Shown here one piece after another: positions 1 through 8,589 of a DNA stretch of 38,453 nucleotides; the first letter of the stretch is position 1; every line of letters starts with the position of its first letter. A program made the translations under genes and the position numbers. The stretch spans positions 1 to 38,453 of the forward strand of contig SLLJ01000408.1 of the NCBI GenBank assembly GCA_007134165.1, given 5' to 3'. The stretch is from Nitriliruptoraceae bacterium. GTDB lineage: Bacteria > Actinomycetota > Nitriliruptoria > Nitriliruptorales > Nitriliruptoraceae. The notes beneath the pieces were generated by a model that searched no databases, was not told the origin of the DNA, and was given only the letters and a program-made list of their open reading frames with translations.

Positions 1-18
1 CTCGATCGAGATCAACGC

Positions 19-156
19 TCACGCCACGTCGAACGTCGGCAGCAGTTGTGCCTCGACCGCGGCGCCGCCGGTCACCGACCGCGCGAGCACGGCGATGGTC
101 AGCCAGCGCCAGCGGATGACCTCGAGCAGCTCGTCGAGCACCAAGCGTTCCGTCAT
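19..156 (-). CDS. possible small protein, 45 aa, unknown
   Basis: A short open frame starts at an ATG at 156 with a GGAAG stretch about ten bases upstream. It encodes a 45-residue peptide beginning MTERLVLDELLEVIRWRW. Third codon positions are almost all G or C, as in the real genes here, which is the main reason to list it. I recognise no family. A mildly hydrophobic middle (LTIAVLARSV) is present but too short to call a membrane segment firmly. It could equally be the tail of an in-frame longer reading that starts at 285. The stretch from 157 to the tRNA at 391 shows no convincing gene. Confidence 0.35.
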   Translation of the reverse strand: MTERLVLDELLEVIRWRWLTIAVLARSVTGGAAVEAQLLPTFDVA

Positions 157-390
157 GCCGTCCACTTCCGTGTCTGCCCGTCCGTCCCCGACCGGCGCTG
201 CGACGACACGACATGCGCGAACAACGGGCCATGAACGAGCAGCCTGACGGCTGGATGCCGGTGGTGCCCGAGCGCCCGAAGCCAACCTCTAGCAGGTGTA
301 ACACACCCGCCACCCTGTGTGACGTTCTGCTGGCCAGGGAAGCGACGACGGTGCCGCGCACCTCGGAGGTGACGTGGGCCGAACGTGACG

Positions 391-465
<75 letters not shown>

Positions 466-553
466 GAACGATTCCCGCGGCTGACGCGCCGCGGCCGGTG
501 AGCGTAGCGACCACGCGACGACCAGGCGAACCGATCGCCGCGGGGCGAGCTGC

Positions 554-1162
554 TCAGCGTGCCCGGTTGCTCTCCCCCGATCGGGACTCCCGGGTCGCCT
601 GGCGGGATGCACGTCCCGGCTGGTCGGCGGCCGACGACGTCGACCTGCGCGGCGAGATCGGGCCGAGCACATGCGCCGCGGTGCTCTCGTTGGCGGTGTC
701 GCGGCGCCGCTGCCCGCCCGAGGTCGAAGAAGAGGGGTTCGCAGCGGTGTGCACCGGCGCCTCGCCCCGCGCCGCCGACCCGGGGGTGTCGTCGATCATC
801 GTGACCACCAACCCGCCGGTGAGGTCGGCGATGAGGTTGTGCAGGAAGGCGAGGAAGACGAGCACCGCCGTCTGTACGACCACCCACAGCAGCCCGAGCA
901 GCACCAGAACCTGGAATGCCGGTCCGGGCTCGAAGCCACAGTTGGTGAAGCCGACGTCCGCGGCGATGCCGCACACCTGGTCGACGAGGTTGAGCCGATC
1001 GGCGACGAACCAGACGACACCGGCGATCAACAGCCCGATGGCCAGGAACGCGAGGTTGAGGATGGCGCCGAACTTCAGCACCGACCAGGGGTCGATGCGT
1101 TTGAGGGTCAACCGGCGGCGGACCAAGGCGCGCTCCTGTGGGGACCGGAGAAGACTACCCAC
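554..1162 (-). CDS. DUF3566 transmembrane protein
   Basis: A 202-residue protein whose core (about residues 18-126) matches the DUF3566 pattern: a basic N terminus, the phrase RIDPWSVLKFG, then two membrane segments (about 30-53 and 83-106) with a short extracytoplasmic loop holding two cysteines (DQVCGIAADVGFTNCGF). The C-terminal 75 residues are a polar, Ser/Arg-rich, probably disordered tail. DUF3566 proteins sit just downstream of gyrA across Actinobacteria (Rv0007 in M. tuberculosis); their function is not established. The GTG at 1162 is used here; no good ribosome-binding site is visible, and a start a few codons later cannot be excluded. It lies 21 bases after the lipoprotein gene on the same strand. 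Confidence 0.85.
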   Translation of the reverse strand: MGSLLRSPQERALVRRRLTLKRIDPWSVLKFGAILNLAFLAIGLLIAGVVWFVADRLNLVDQVCGIAADVGFTNCGFEPGPAFQVLVLLGLLWVVVQTAVLVFLAFLHNLIADLTGGLVVTMIDDTPGSAARGEAPVHTAANPSSSTSGGQRRRDTANESTAAHVLGPISPRRSTSSAADQPGRASRQATRESRSGESNRAR

Positions 1163-1183
1163 TGCGCCCCCGGCAGCCGGTTC

Positions 1184-1600
1184 TCACCGTGCCGCGCCCT
1201 GCTGCGAACCCTGCAGGCGCACGTTGGGTTCGAAGAGGAAACACACCACCTCGCGGTCATCCTGCTCCCAGGACTCCGCGGTCGGGAACAGCGCGTCGAG
1301 GAAGATCTCGGACTCGAAGTAGTCGATCCCAACGTAGGGCTCGAAGCGCGACAGGCAGCCGTCGAACGCGCTGGAGGCTGCCTCCTCCGCCCCGGGGAAG
1401 TCCCCCCCCGGCAGGTCGAACAGGGCGAAGACCTCGGCGTCGAACGAGTCGTCGCAGTCGACGATCTCGACGTTCTGCACGGTGTCGCCGTCCGGCTGGT
1501 CGAAGCACTGCCCGACCTCGAGCGAGAACACGTTGCCCTCCGAGGAGCAGGCCACCACCAGCAGCGCGCACGCGGCCAGGAGCAAGGAGCGGACACCCAT
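1184..1600 (-). CDS. putative lipoprotein, septum-formation-like
   Basis: A 138-residue protein with a lipoprotein signal: basic start (MGVRS), hydrophobic stretch, then lipobox LVVAC at residues 14-18, so it should be anchored outside the membrane through Cys18. The mature part begins with FSLEVGQCFDQPDGDTVQNV and contains paired cysteines (VDCDDSFDAEVFALF, FDGCLSRF), resembling the actinobacterial Septum_form domain. The function of that domain is only loosely linked to cell division. A strong Shine-Dalgarno (GGAAGGG, six bases before ATG) supports the start. It lies 59 bases downstream of gyrA on the same strand and may be cotranscribed. Confidence 0.75.
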   Translation of the reverse strand: MGVRSLLLAACALLVVACSSEGNVFSLEVGQCFDQPDGDTVQNVEIVDCDDSFDAEVFALFDLPGGDFPGAEEAASSAFDGCLSRFEPYVGIDYFESEIFLDALFPTAESWEQDDREVVCFLFEPNVRLQGSQQGAAR

Positions 1601-1659
1601 GACGATCCCTTCCGACAGCGAGCGGCCGAGACCGAGGTGTCCCTGCCCAGGATGGGACC

Positions 1660-4263
1660 CTAGTCCGAGATCGGCGAGGCACGCGCTGCATCCTCGTCGG
1701 AGGCCAGCCCGAGGTCGTCTTCGTCCTCGATCACCATCGCCACGCCCACCACTCGGGTGCCGACCCCGGCTCGCATCAGCGACACCCCCTGGGTGGCGCG
1801 CTTGCGCGGAACAACGTCGGCAAGGTCCATGCGGATCACCACGCCCGCATCGGTCACCAGCAGGATCTCGACCTCGTAGGGCACCGCCAGAGCACCGGCC
1901 AGAGCGCCGCGCTGCTCGGTGAGCTTGGCAGTGATCACCCCCTGACCGCCGCGCTTCTGGGTCGGGTACTCGACCAGGGGAGTGCGCTTCCCGAACCCCT
2001 GTTCGGTGACCACCAGCAGGTAGTCGTCGTCGCGGACCGGCGCCATGGCCAGAACCTCGTCTTCGTCCTCGATGCGCATACCGCGCACCCCGGCCGCCGT
2101 GCGCCCCATGGATCGCACGTCGGTCTCGGAGAAGCGGATGGCTCGACCCGAGCGTGACACCAACACGAGGTCCTCGTCCCCACCGGTGACCCGCACCCCC
2201 ATCAGCTCGTCGTCGTCGCGCAGGTCGATCGCGATGAGCACCGAGCGCGGCGAGTCGAAGGCATCGAGCCGGGTGCGCTTGACCGTCCCACGGCGGGTCG
2301 CGAAGACCAGGAACCTCTGCTCGTCGAAGGCCTGCAACGCGAGCACCGCCGCCACCGTCTCGTCGGGTTCGAGCGCGAGCCCCGGGACGTTGGCGACGTA
2401 GACCCCGCGCGCGGAGCGGGACTTCTCCGGGACCTGGTAGGCCTTGATCCGGTAGACGCGGCCCTGGTTGGTGAAGAACAGCAGGTGATCGTGGGTCGAA
2501 CAGGTCAGCAGAACCGAGATGATGTCGTCCTCCTTCATCTCGGCCCCGCGCACCCCCCGGCCCCCGCGTTTCTGGGTGCGGAACGCGTCGATCGGGGTGC
2601 GCTTGACGTACCCGGCCCGGGTCAGGGTGACCGCGATGTCACCGACCGGGATGAGATCCTCGACGGTCATCGCGCCGTCATCGGTCACGACGCGTGAGCG
2701 GCGCTCGTCCGCGAAACGTTCGCGTACGTCGGTGAGCTCGTCCTTGATGATCGATCGCACCCAGGCCGGGTCGGCGAGGATGGCCTCGAGCTCGGCGATG
2801 AGGGCGAGCAGCTCGTCGTACTCGTCCTGGATGCGCTGGCGCTCGAGCTGCGCGAGTCGGCGCAACTGCATGTCGAGAATGGCCTGGGCCTGGATCTCGG
2901 AGAGCTGGAAACGGGCCATCAGCTCGCCCTTGGCCGCGTCGGCCGAGGCGCTGGCCCGGATCAGGGCGATGATCTGGTCGATGTGGTCGAGCGCGATGAG
3001 CAGGCCCTCGAGCACGTGCGCCCGGTCCCGGGCCTTGCGCAGCCGATAGCTGGTGCGCCGGGTGATGACCTCGACCTGGTGGGCGATGTAGTGACCGAGC
3101 GCCTGGTTGAGGGTGAGCGTGCGTGGGATCCCGTCGACCAGCGCCAGCAGGTTGACGCCGAAGGTGTCCTGCAGCTGGGTGTGCTTGTAGAGCTGGTTGA
3201 GCACGACCTGGGCGTTGGCGTCACGCTTGAGATCGATCACCACCCGCATCCCCTCGCGGGAGGACTCGTCGCGCAGGTCGGCGATCCCGGTGAGGACCTT
3301 GGAGTTGACCAGTTGGGCGATCTTCTGGAGGAGGTTGGCCTTGTTGACCATGTAGGGGATCTCGGTGACCACGATCCGCTCACGGTCCCGGCCGGCCTCG
3401 GGCTCCTCGATCGTGCACACCGCCCGCACCCGGATGGATCCCCGACCGGTGGTGTAGGCGTCGTAGGCCCCCTGGCTGCCCAGGATCAGCCCCCCGGTGG
3501 GGAAGTCGGGGGCGGGCACGTAGCGCATCAGGTCCACGGCGCTGAGCGTCGGGTCGTCGATCAGCGCGATGGTGGCGTCGATCAGCTCGCCGAGGTTGTG
3601 GGGCGGGATGTTGGTCGCCATCCCGACCGCGATGCCGGTGGCGCCGTTGGCCAGCAGGTTGGGGAACCGGGCCGGCAGGACCACCGGCTCGCGCTCATAG
3701 CCGTCGTAGTTGTCGATGAGGTCGACGGTCTCTTCGTCGATGCCGCGCAGCAGTTCCATCGCCAGGCGCGACAAGCGCGACTCGGTGTAGCGCATGGCGG
3801 CCGGCGGATCCCCGTCCACCGAGCCGAAGTTTCCGTGCCCGTCGATGAGTTCGTAGCGGATGGAGAAGTCCTGGCCCATCCGCACCAATGCGTCGTAGAT
3901 GGCCGAGTCGCCGTGCGGGTGGTACTTCTTCATCACATCGCCGACCGCGGACGCACACTTGCGGTACGGGCGATCGGGACGCAACCCGGTCTCGTCCATC
4001 GAGTACAGGATGCGGCGGTGCACCGGCTTGAGCCCGTCACGCACGTCGGGCAGCGCCCGACCGACGATCACGCTCATGGCATAGTCGAGGTACGAGGCAC
4101 GCATCTCGTCCTCGATGACCACCGGCTCGACGCGGGCGGCGAGCACTCCCCCGGTCTCGTCGATGGGGATGCCCTGTTCGTCCCGCACGACCGGGTCGCC
4201 GGGCGTGGCATCCGGGCTGCCGGGGATCGGCTGCTGGTCGGGATCGGGGAGGTCGTCAGCCAC
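1660..4263 (-). CDS. gyrA: DNA gyrase subunit A
   Basis: The breakage-reunion subunit of DNA gyrase, 867 residues. After an unusual acidic N-terminal extension of about 45 residues, the winged-helix domain holds the quinolone-resistance region HPHGDSAIYD, with Ser120 and Asp124 at the positions of E. coli Ser83 and Asp87. The catalytic tyrosine is Tyr159 in AAMRYTESRLS. The C-terminal beta-pinwheel carries a GyrA box (QKRGGRG) and a second QKRGG motif late in the protein, and ends in an acidic tail. The GTG start at 4263 follows AAGGAG by five bases. It is the fourth gene of a gyrB-led minus-strand cluster, 24 bases after a small membrane protein gene. Confidence 0.98.
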   Translation of the reverse strand: MADDLPDPDQQPIPGSPDATPGDPVVRDEQGIPIDETGGVLAARVEPVVIEDEMRASYLDYAMSVIVGRALPDVRDGLKPVHRRILYSMDETGLRPDRPYRKCASAVGDVMKKYHPHGDSAIYDALVRMGQDFSIRYELIDGHGNFGSVDGDPPAAMRYTESRLSRLAMELLRGIDEETVDLIDNYDGYEREPVVLPARFPNLLANGATGIAVGMATNIPPHNLGELIDATIALIDDPTLSAVDLMRYVPAPDFPTGGLILGSQGAYDAYTTGRGSIRVRAVCTIEEPEAGRDRERIVVTEIPYMVNKANLLQKIAQLVNSKVLTGIADLRDESSREGMRVVIDLKRDANAQVVLNQLYKHTQLQDTFGVNLLALVDGIPRTLTLNQALGHYIAHQVEVITRRTSYRLRKARDRAHVLEGLLIALDHIDQIIALIRASASADAAKGELMARFQLSEIQAQAILDMQLRRLAQLERQRIQDEYDELLALIAELEAILADPAWVRSIIKDELTDVRERFADERRSRVVTDDGAMTVEDLIPVGDIAVTLTRAGYVKRTPIDAFRTQKRGGRGVRGAEMKEDDIISVLLTCSTHDHLLFFTNQGRVYRIKAYQVPEKSRSARGVYVANVPGLALEPDETVAAVLALQAFDEQRFLVFATRRGTVKRTRLDAFDSPRSVLIAIDLRDDDELMGVRVTGGDEDLVLVSRSGRAIRFSETDVRSMGRTAAGVRGMRIEDEDEVLAMAPVRDDDYLLVVTEQGFGKRTPLVEYPTQKRGGQGVITAKLTEQRGALAGALAVPYEVEILLVTDAGVVIRMDLADVVPRKRATQGVSLMRAGVGTRVVGVAMVIEDEDDLGLASDEDAARASPISD

Positions 4264-4287
4264 CAGGGCTCCTTGGGGGTGCGGCGA

Positions 4288-4527
4288 TCAGCGCGGTGCG
4301 TGACCATCGGGGTCGTCGGGCTCGTCGTCCGGCAGCGCCTCGGACATCGGGTGGAAGCTGTCCGCCCGACGCGACACTCCCCACAGCAGCGCGCCCGACA
4401 GCACACCGGCCACGACGCCACCCGTCACCGAACCGCCGGTACCAAAGCCCAGGAATAGCGCGACCCCGGCTACCGAGACGAAGCCGATGACCACGGCGAG
4501 CAGGACGGCGCGTGTGGTGCGGTCCAT
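4288..4527 (-). CDS. small membrane protein, unknown (79 aa)
   Basis: A 79-residue protein with two hydrophobic segments (about 7-26 and 32-50) joined by a glycine-rich turn, then an acidic cytoplasmic-looking tail (LPDDEPDDPDGHAPR). The ATG at 4527 has a GGGAG about ten bases upstream. It sits six bases after the neighbouring 136-residue membrane protein and 24 bases before gyrA, so it is almost certainly cotranscribed with both gyrase genes. The N-terminal segment resembles many unassigned actinobacterial small membrane proteins; I do not recognise a family. Confidence 0.7.
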   Translation of the reverse strand: MDRTTRAVLLAVVIGFVSVAGVALFLGFGTGGSVTGGVVAGVLSGALLWGVSRRADSFHPMSEALPDDEPDDPDGHAPR

Positions 4528-4533
4528 CGGCGA

Positions 4534-4944
4534 TCACTCCCGGTCGTCGACGTGCTGCCGGTGGCGTCGCCGTGCCACCAGCCCCAGCACGATCAGACCC
4601 GGTACGGCCGCCGCGAACACGAGCAGCGCGAGTTCGGCACCGGCGCGGGGCGCCGCAGCGAGCAGTTCGGGGGCCACCGCCAGCATCGCCAGGGCGAGTA
4701 GTGCCAACCCCCCGACCAGCCACAGCAGGGCACGTCGGGCCGAACCGGACTCCTCGGCGCCGGCCGCCGCCGCGCCGCACTGACGGGGACGCAGCGCGAA
4801 GGCGCCAGCCAGCCCGACACCGAACAGCAGGCCCAGTGGCCAGGCGCCGGTCGCCACCCCCAGTGCGGCACCGGCCACCAGCCCGATCCCGAGCCCGGCA
4901 GCGGGCACGACACCAGGCGCGCGGGAGGGTCGTGGGTGCATCAC
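4534..4944 (-). CDS. membrane protein, unknown (136 aa)
   Basis: A 136-residue protein with four predicted hydrophobic segments (about 11-30, 36-52, 70-90, 98-124) and a basic C terminus (RRRHRQHVDD). The first half is glycine/alanine-rich. Either the GTG at 4944 or the ATG at 4941 may start it; both overlap the gyrB stop codon, implying translational coupling to gyrB. No catalytic motif is visible and no family is recognised. Its high-GC codon use matches gyrA and gyrB, so it is a real gene rather than a shadow frame. Confidence 0.7.
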   Translation of the reverse strand: MMHPRPSRAPGVVPAAGLGIGLVAGAALGVATGAWPLGLLFGVGLAGAFALRPRQCGAAAAGAEESGSARRALLWLVGGLALLALAMLAVAPELLAAAPRAGAELALLVFAAAVPGLIVLGLVARRRHRQHVDDRE

Positions 4945-6953
4945 ACGTCCAGGGTCGCGTACTTGGCGTTGGTCTGGATGAAGTCCCGGCGGGAGGCGAC
5001 GTCGTCACCCATCAGGATCGAGAACATCTCGTCGGCCGCGGCCGCGTCGTCCATCGTCACCAGCTTCAGGGTGCGGTTGGCCGGGTCCATGGTGGTCTGC
5101 CACAGCTGGTCGGGATCCATCTCGCCCAGACCCTTGAACCGCTGGACCTCGATCTTGCGCTCCGCACCGAGATCTTCACGGATGGCGTCGATGATCGTGT
5201 CGCGCTCCGGGTCGCTGAAGGCGTAGGTCCGCTCCTTCTTGCGCGTCGGATGGAAGACGAGGAACAGCGGCGGCTGGGCGAGGTAGACGTACCCGGCTTC
5301 GATCAGCGGCTTCATGTGGCGGAAGAGGAAGGTCAGCAACAACGTTCGGATGTGGGCACCGTCGACGTCGGCGTCAGCCATCAGCACCAGCTTGTGGTAG
5401 CGGGCCTTGGCGACGTCGAAGTCGTCGGCGAACCCGGTGCCCATGGCGGTGATAAGCGCCTGCACCTCGGTGTTGGCCAGCACCTTGGGCAGCCGGGCTT
5501 TCTCGACGTTGATGATCTTGCCGCGGATCGGCAGAATCGCCTGGGTACGTCGGTCGCGGGCCATCTTGGCCGACCCGCCGGCCGAATCGCCCTCGACGAT
5601 GTAGAGCTCGGACTCTGCCGGGTCGCGGCTCTGGCAGTCGGCGAGCTTGCCGGGTAGTGAGGTCGACTCGAGCAGCGACTTGCGGCGCGTGAGGTCACGA
5701 GCCTTGCGCGCAGCGATCCGCGCTTGTGCCTCGCCCTCCGCCTTCTGCACGATCAGTTTGCCCTCAGCAGGATGCTCCTCGAGCCACTCGGCGACCCGGG
5801 CGTAGGTCGTGGTCTGCACGAAGGACTTGACCTCGGTGTTGCCGAGTTTGGTCTTGGTCTGGCCCTCGAACTGCGGGTCGCCGACCTTGACCGACACGAT
5901 CGCGACCAGCCCGCTGCGCAGGTCATCACCGGTGAGGGTGTCGACCTCCTTGGAGCGCAGCAGGTTCTTGTCCTTGGCCCAGCGGTTGATCACCGAAGTG
6001 ATCGCGGTGCGGAAGCCCTCCTCGTGGGTGCCCCCCTCATGGGTGTTGATGGTGTTGGCGAACGACAGGATCGCGTCGTTGTAGTCGTTGATCCACTGCA
6101 GGGCGACCTCGACCGACTGGGCGCCGGCGCTGCCCACCTCCTCGGCCTCGAAGTGGATCGGCGGGTGCAGCCCTTCCTTGGCCTTGGTGGTGCGGATGTG
6201 GTCGACGAAGTCGCGAAGCCCGCCCGGCGCATGGAACTCACGCACCCGCGGGGCCACGTCGTCGGTGTCGTCACCGGGACGCTCGTCGACGAGCACGATG
6301 CGCAGCCCCGCGGTCAGGAACGCCGTGTCGCGGAGCCGACGAGCGATGGTGTGTGCCGAGAACTCCACACCCTCCACGAAGATCTCGGGATCCGGCCAGA
6401 AGGAGATCGTGGTCCCGGTCCCCGCTCCGGGCTCGGCGTCGCCGATGCGCTCGATGGGTGCGTCGGGGACCCCGCGCCGGAAGGTCTGCCGGTAGCGCCC
6501 GCCGTCGCGACGGACCTCGGCGACCAGGCGCACGGACAGGGCGTTGACCACGGACACGCCCACCCCGTGCAGACCGCCCGACACGGCGTAGGCCTGGGAA
6601 TCGAACTTGCCACCGGCGTGCAGGACGGTCAGCACCACCTCGAGCGCAGAGCGACCCTCCTTCTCGTGGCGGTCGACGGGGATCCCCGAGCCGTCATCGC
6701 AGATGCTCACGCCACCATCGGCTCGCAGGGTCACCTCGATGCGCGAGCAGCGGCCGGCGAGCGCCTCGTCCACCGAGTTGTCCACGACCTCCCACACCAG
6801 GTGGTGCAGGCCCCGCGAGCCCGTGGTCCCGATGTACATGCCCGGGCGGCGACGCACCGCCTCCAGCCCTTCGAGCACGGTGATGTTCTTGGCGCTGTAG
6901 CTCGCGTCGACACCGACCGGAACAGCGGTCGGTTCGTCAGGGACAGCAGCCAC
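4941..6953 (-). CDS. gyrB: DNA gyrase subunit B
   Basis: The ATPase subunit of gyrase. The GHKL ATP-binding domain shows VVDNSVDEALAG, DDGSGIPVD and GGLHGVGVSVVNALS; the transducer follows; the Toprim domain has the catalytic EGDSAGGSA and the metal-binding DADVDGAH; the C terminus ends with RFKGLGEM...QLWQTTMDP and a short NAKYATLDV tail. The GTG at 6953 gives 670 residues and has AGAAGAGG eight bases upstream. An in-frame GTG at 7058 would add 35 proline-rich residues and sits six bases after a TAGCCT box, so a leaderless longer form is possible (see findings). The stop overlaps the next membrane-protein gene. Confidence 0.97.
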   Translation of the reverse strand: MAAVPDEPTAVPVGVDASYSAKNITVLEGLEAVRRRPGMYIGTTGSRGLHHLVWEVVDNSVDEALAGRCSRIEVTLRADGGVSICDDGSGIPVDRHEKEGRSALEVVLTVLHAGGKFDSQAYAVSGGLHGVGVSVVNALSVRLVAEVRRDGGRYRQTFRRGVPDAPIERIGDAEPGAGTGTTISFWPDPEIFVEGVEFSAHTIARRLRDTAFLTAGLRIVLVDERPGDDTDDVAPRVREFHAPGGLRDFVDHIRTTKAKEGLHPPIHFEAEEVGSAGAQSVEVALQWINDYNDAILSFANTINTHEGGTHEEGFRTAITSVINRWAKDKNLLRSKEVDTLTGDDLRSGLVAIVSVKVGDPQFEGQTKTKLGNTEVKSFVQTTTYARVAEWLEEHPAEGKLIVQKAEGEAQARIAARKARDLTRRKSLLESTSLPGKLADCQSRDPAESELYIVEGDSAGGSAKMARDRRTQAILPIRGKIINVEKARLPKVLANTEVQALITAMGTGFADDFDVAKARYHKLVLMADADVDGAHIRTLLLTFLFRHMKPLIEAGYVYLAQPPLFLVFHPTRKKERTYAFSDPERDTIIDAIREDLGAERKIEVQRFKGLGEMDPDQLWQTTMDPANRTLKLVTMDDAAAADEMFSILMGDDVASRRDFIQTNAKYATLDV

Positions 6954-7064
6954 GAGGGGCACCTCTTCTGGACGGGCCAGACAAGACGGGGGCAGGGCGG
7001 GAGGGGGCGGCATCGGCCGCGACGGGGTCACCGGCCCGGTGGCGGGAGGCGTCCCCACCTCAGC

Positions 7065-7070
7065 AGGCTA
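7065..7070 (-). promoter_or_regulatory. candidate -10 box for gyrB
   Basis: TAGCCT on the minus strand, six bases before an in-frame GTG at 7058. The spacing would place the transcription start on that GTG. No clear -35 is visible. The same TANNNT-N6-start layout appears before rsmG and the Nudix gene in this window. The 247 bases between gyrB and the TlpA-like gene otherwise hold nothing I can name. Confidence 0.4.
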
Positions 7071-7200
7071 GCAGGAGCGCGGGTCGCGGCTCAGGGGCCC
7101 GGAACCGCCTGTGGAGGACGGACCCCCCCACCACGTACCCAGCTTCGCGGCAGGCAGCGCGGCCGGCCAAGCGCCGCTCAGCGCGACGGAGCAGACGGCC

Positions 7201-7872
7201 TCAGCCGCTGGCGAGCAGGGTGGCGATCTGGTTGACGAGGTCCATCGACTGCCGACCCGACGCGCGCACCTGCACGATGCCTTCGGCGTCGATGCCGACC
7301 CAGTAGGGGGTGCCGGTCAACCCAAAGGCCTGGGCCACGCTGCCCTCGGCGTCGTCGGTGATCACCGGGCCCGGGTAGCCCACCCGGGAGAACCAGGCGT
7401 CGGGCGGCCAGTTGGTGTCGTCGGGACGGTGCAGGGTCGACACCGCGATCACCTCGACGTCACCGTCGGGTCCGCCCTCGTCGAGCCAGGCTGCCACTTC
7501 GGGCAACTCGTCCCGGCAGAACGAGCACCAGGAAGCCATGAACACCACCAACTGGGGGTTGCCGGTGCCTCCGATCGAGACCGGGTTGCCCGCGAAGTCG
7601 GCACCCTCGATACGGGGGGCCGCCTGCCCGAGCGCCGGGTCGTCACCCGGATCGGTGTCCCCGGCCGGAGGCAGTGCCTCACCGGTGATGGTGGGGCTGC
7701 CGGCCACGTCGGCCAGCGACGTCTCGCGCACTTCGCGCTCGGCGGCGCGGTCCTCGGCGTCGCCCGCCGCCGACCAGGCGATCAAGCCGACCACGAGCAG
7801 GACGGCCAGACCGATTCCGCCCCCGATCAGCAGGGTGCGCCGGTCGGTGCCGGCCTTGGTGTTCGACGACAT
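7201..7872 (-). CDS. membrane-anchored TlpA-like thioredoxin
   Basis: A 223-residue protein with one N-terminal membrane anchor (about 13-33), a variable linker, and a TlpA/ResA-type thioredoxin fold (about 85-220) facing outside. The redox motif is CSFC (Cys116, Cys119) in VVFMASWCSFCRDELP, and the cis-proline loop is GLTGTPYW. TlpA-like proteins reduce or oxidise extracytoplasmic thiols. The ATG at 7872 has a near-perfect AGGAGG upstream. It follows a BdbC/DsbB-type gene by about 100 bases on the same strand, so the likely job is to be reoxidised by that partner in extracytoplasmic disulfide formation; this pairing is inferred from context. Confidence 0.83.
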   Translation of the reverse strand: MSSNTKAGTDRRTLLIGGGIGLAVLLVVGLIAWSAAGDAEDRAAEREVRETSLADVAGSPTITGEALPPAGDTDPGDDPALGQAAPRIEGADFAGNPVSIGGTGNPQLVVFMASWCSFCRDELPEVAAWLDEGGPDGDVEVIAVSTLHRPDDTNWPPDAWFSRVGYPGPVITDDAEGSVAQAFGLTGTPYWVGIDAEGIVQVRASGRQSMDLVNQIATLLASG

Positions 7873-7975
7873 CGAGAACCTCCTGGTGCGGTGAGATCAG
7901 TGGAGACGGCGACGATTGCGTGACGGTTCGTTCAGGGTTCGGTGAGGGTTCGCGTGGTGGCCGGCAACGGTCGGG

Positions 7976-8533
7976 TCAGTCGTCGGTGGGCCGCGAGCGG
8001 GCCGCCAGGCTCAGGCTGATGATGGCCAGGAAACCGGCCAGCGCCATCCCGGGGATGGTCACGAAGCCGAACTCTTGGACCCACAGCACGTCGCACGGGG
8101 CCGAGATGTCGCAGGAACCCCCGAGCGCCGCCAGACGTTCCACCCCAAGGTGGTACACGGCGATGGCCGCACCCACGCCCGCCAGCGGGACGGAGGTGCG
8201 CCACACCTGCGTGTCCCCGCGGAGCGCGGCCACGCCGAGCACCACCACCAGTGGGTACATCGCGATGCGCTGGTACCAGCACAGCACACAGGGTGGGTAG
8301 CCCGCGATCTCCGAGAGGTACAGCGAGCCCAGGGTGGCGGTGGTGGCCACGGCGGTCGACAGCGGCAGCGCGAGCGTCGTGCGCAACCAGGCAGGGACCC
8401 GCCCGGTGGCCACCAAGCCCGCGATCACGCCGGCACCGCCCAGCGCGAGCAGGGCGAGCAGCGCGAAGAAGCGCTCAGCGACGGCGAACACGAACGGGGT
8501 GACCTCCCGGGGGTGGCGTGGATGCTCCCCCAT
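7976..8533 (-). CDS. disulfide bond formation protein, BdbC/DsbB family
   Basis: A four-helix membrane oxidoreductase of about 185 residues. The first redox pair is Cys82/Cys85 in GYPPCVLCWYQRIAMYP, close to the BdbC signature; the second extracytoplasmic pair is Cys141/Cys147 in SCDISAPC, followed by the typical GFVTIPGMAL segment. The family passes electrons from an extracytoplasmic thiol oxidase to quinone. The ATG at 8533 is chosen because the membrane region starts soon after it; a GTG at 8593 that overlaps the DUF721 stop (GTGA) would add 20 residues and imply coupling. The neighbouring TlpA-like gene is the probable partner. Confidence 0.85.
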   Translation of the reverse strand: MGEHPRHPREVTPFVFAVAERFFALLALLALGGAGVIAGLVATGRVPAWLRTTLALPLSTAVATTATLGSLYLSEIAGYPPCVLCWYQRIAMYPLVVVLGVAALRGDTQVWRTSVPLAGVGAAIAVYHLGVERLAALGGSCDISAPCDVLWVQEFGFVTIPGMALAGFLAIISLSLAARSRPTDD

Positions 8534-8589
8534 GACCCACGTGGTGGTCGCGAGGGTACCCACCACCGCCTCGGTGACGTGGGGCCCCG

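Noticed and set aside
2983..4458. A 491-codon plus-strand frame across gyrA
   Set aside because: Antisense shadow of the conserved gyrA reading frame.
5724..7235. A 503-codon plus-strand frame across gyrB
   Set aside because: Antisense shadow of gyrB; no ribosome-binding site and no recognisable domain.
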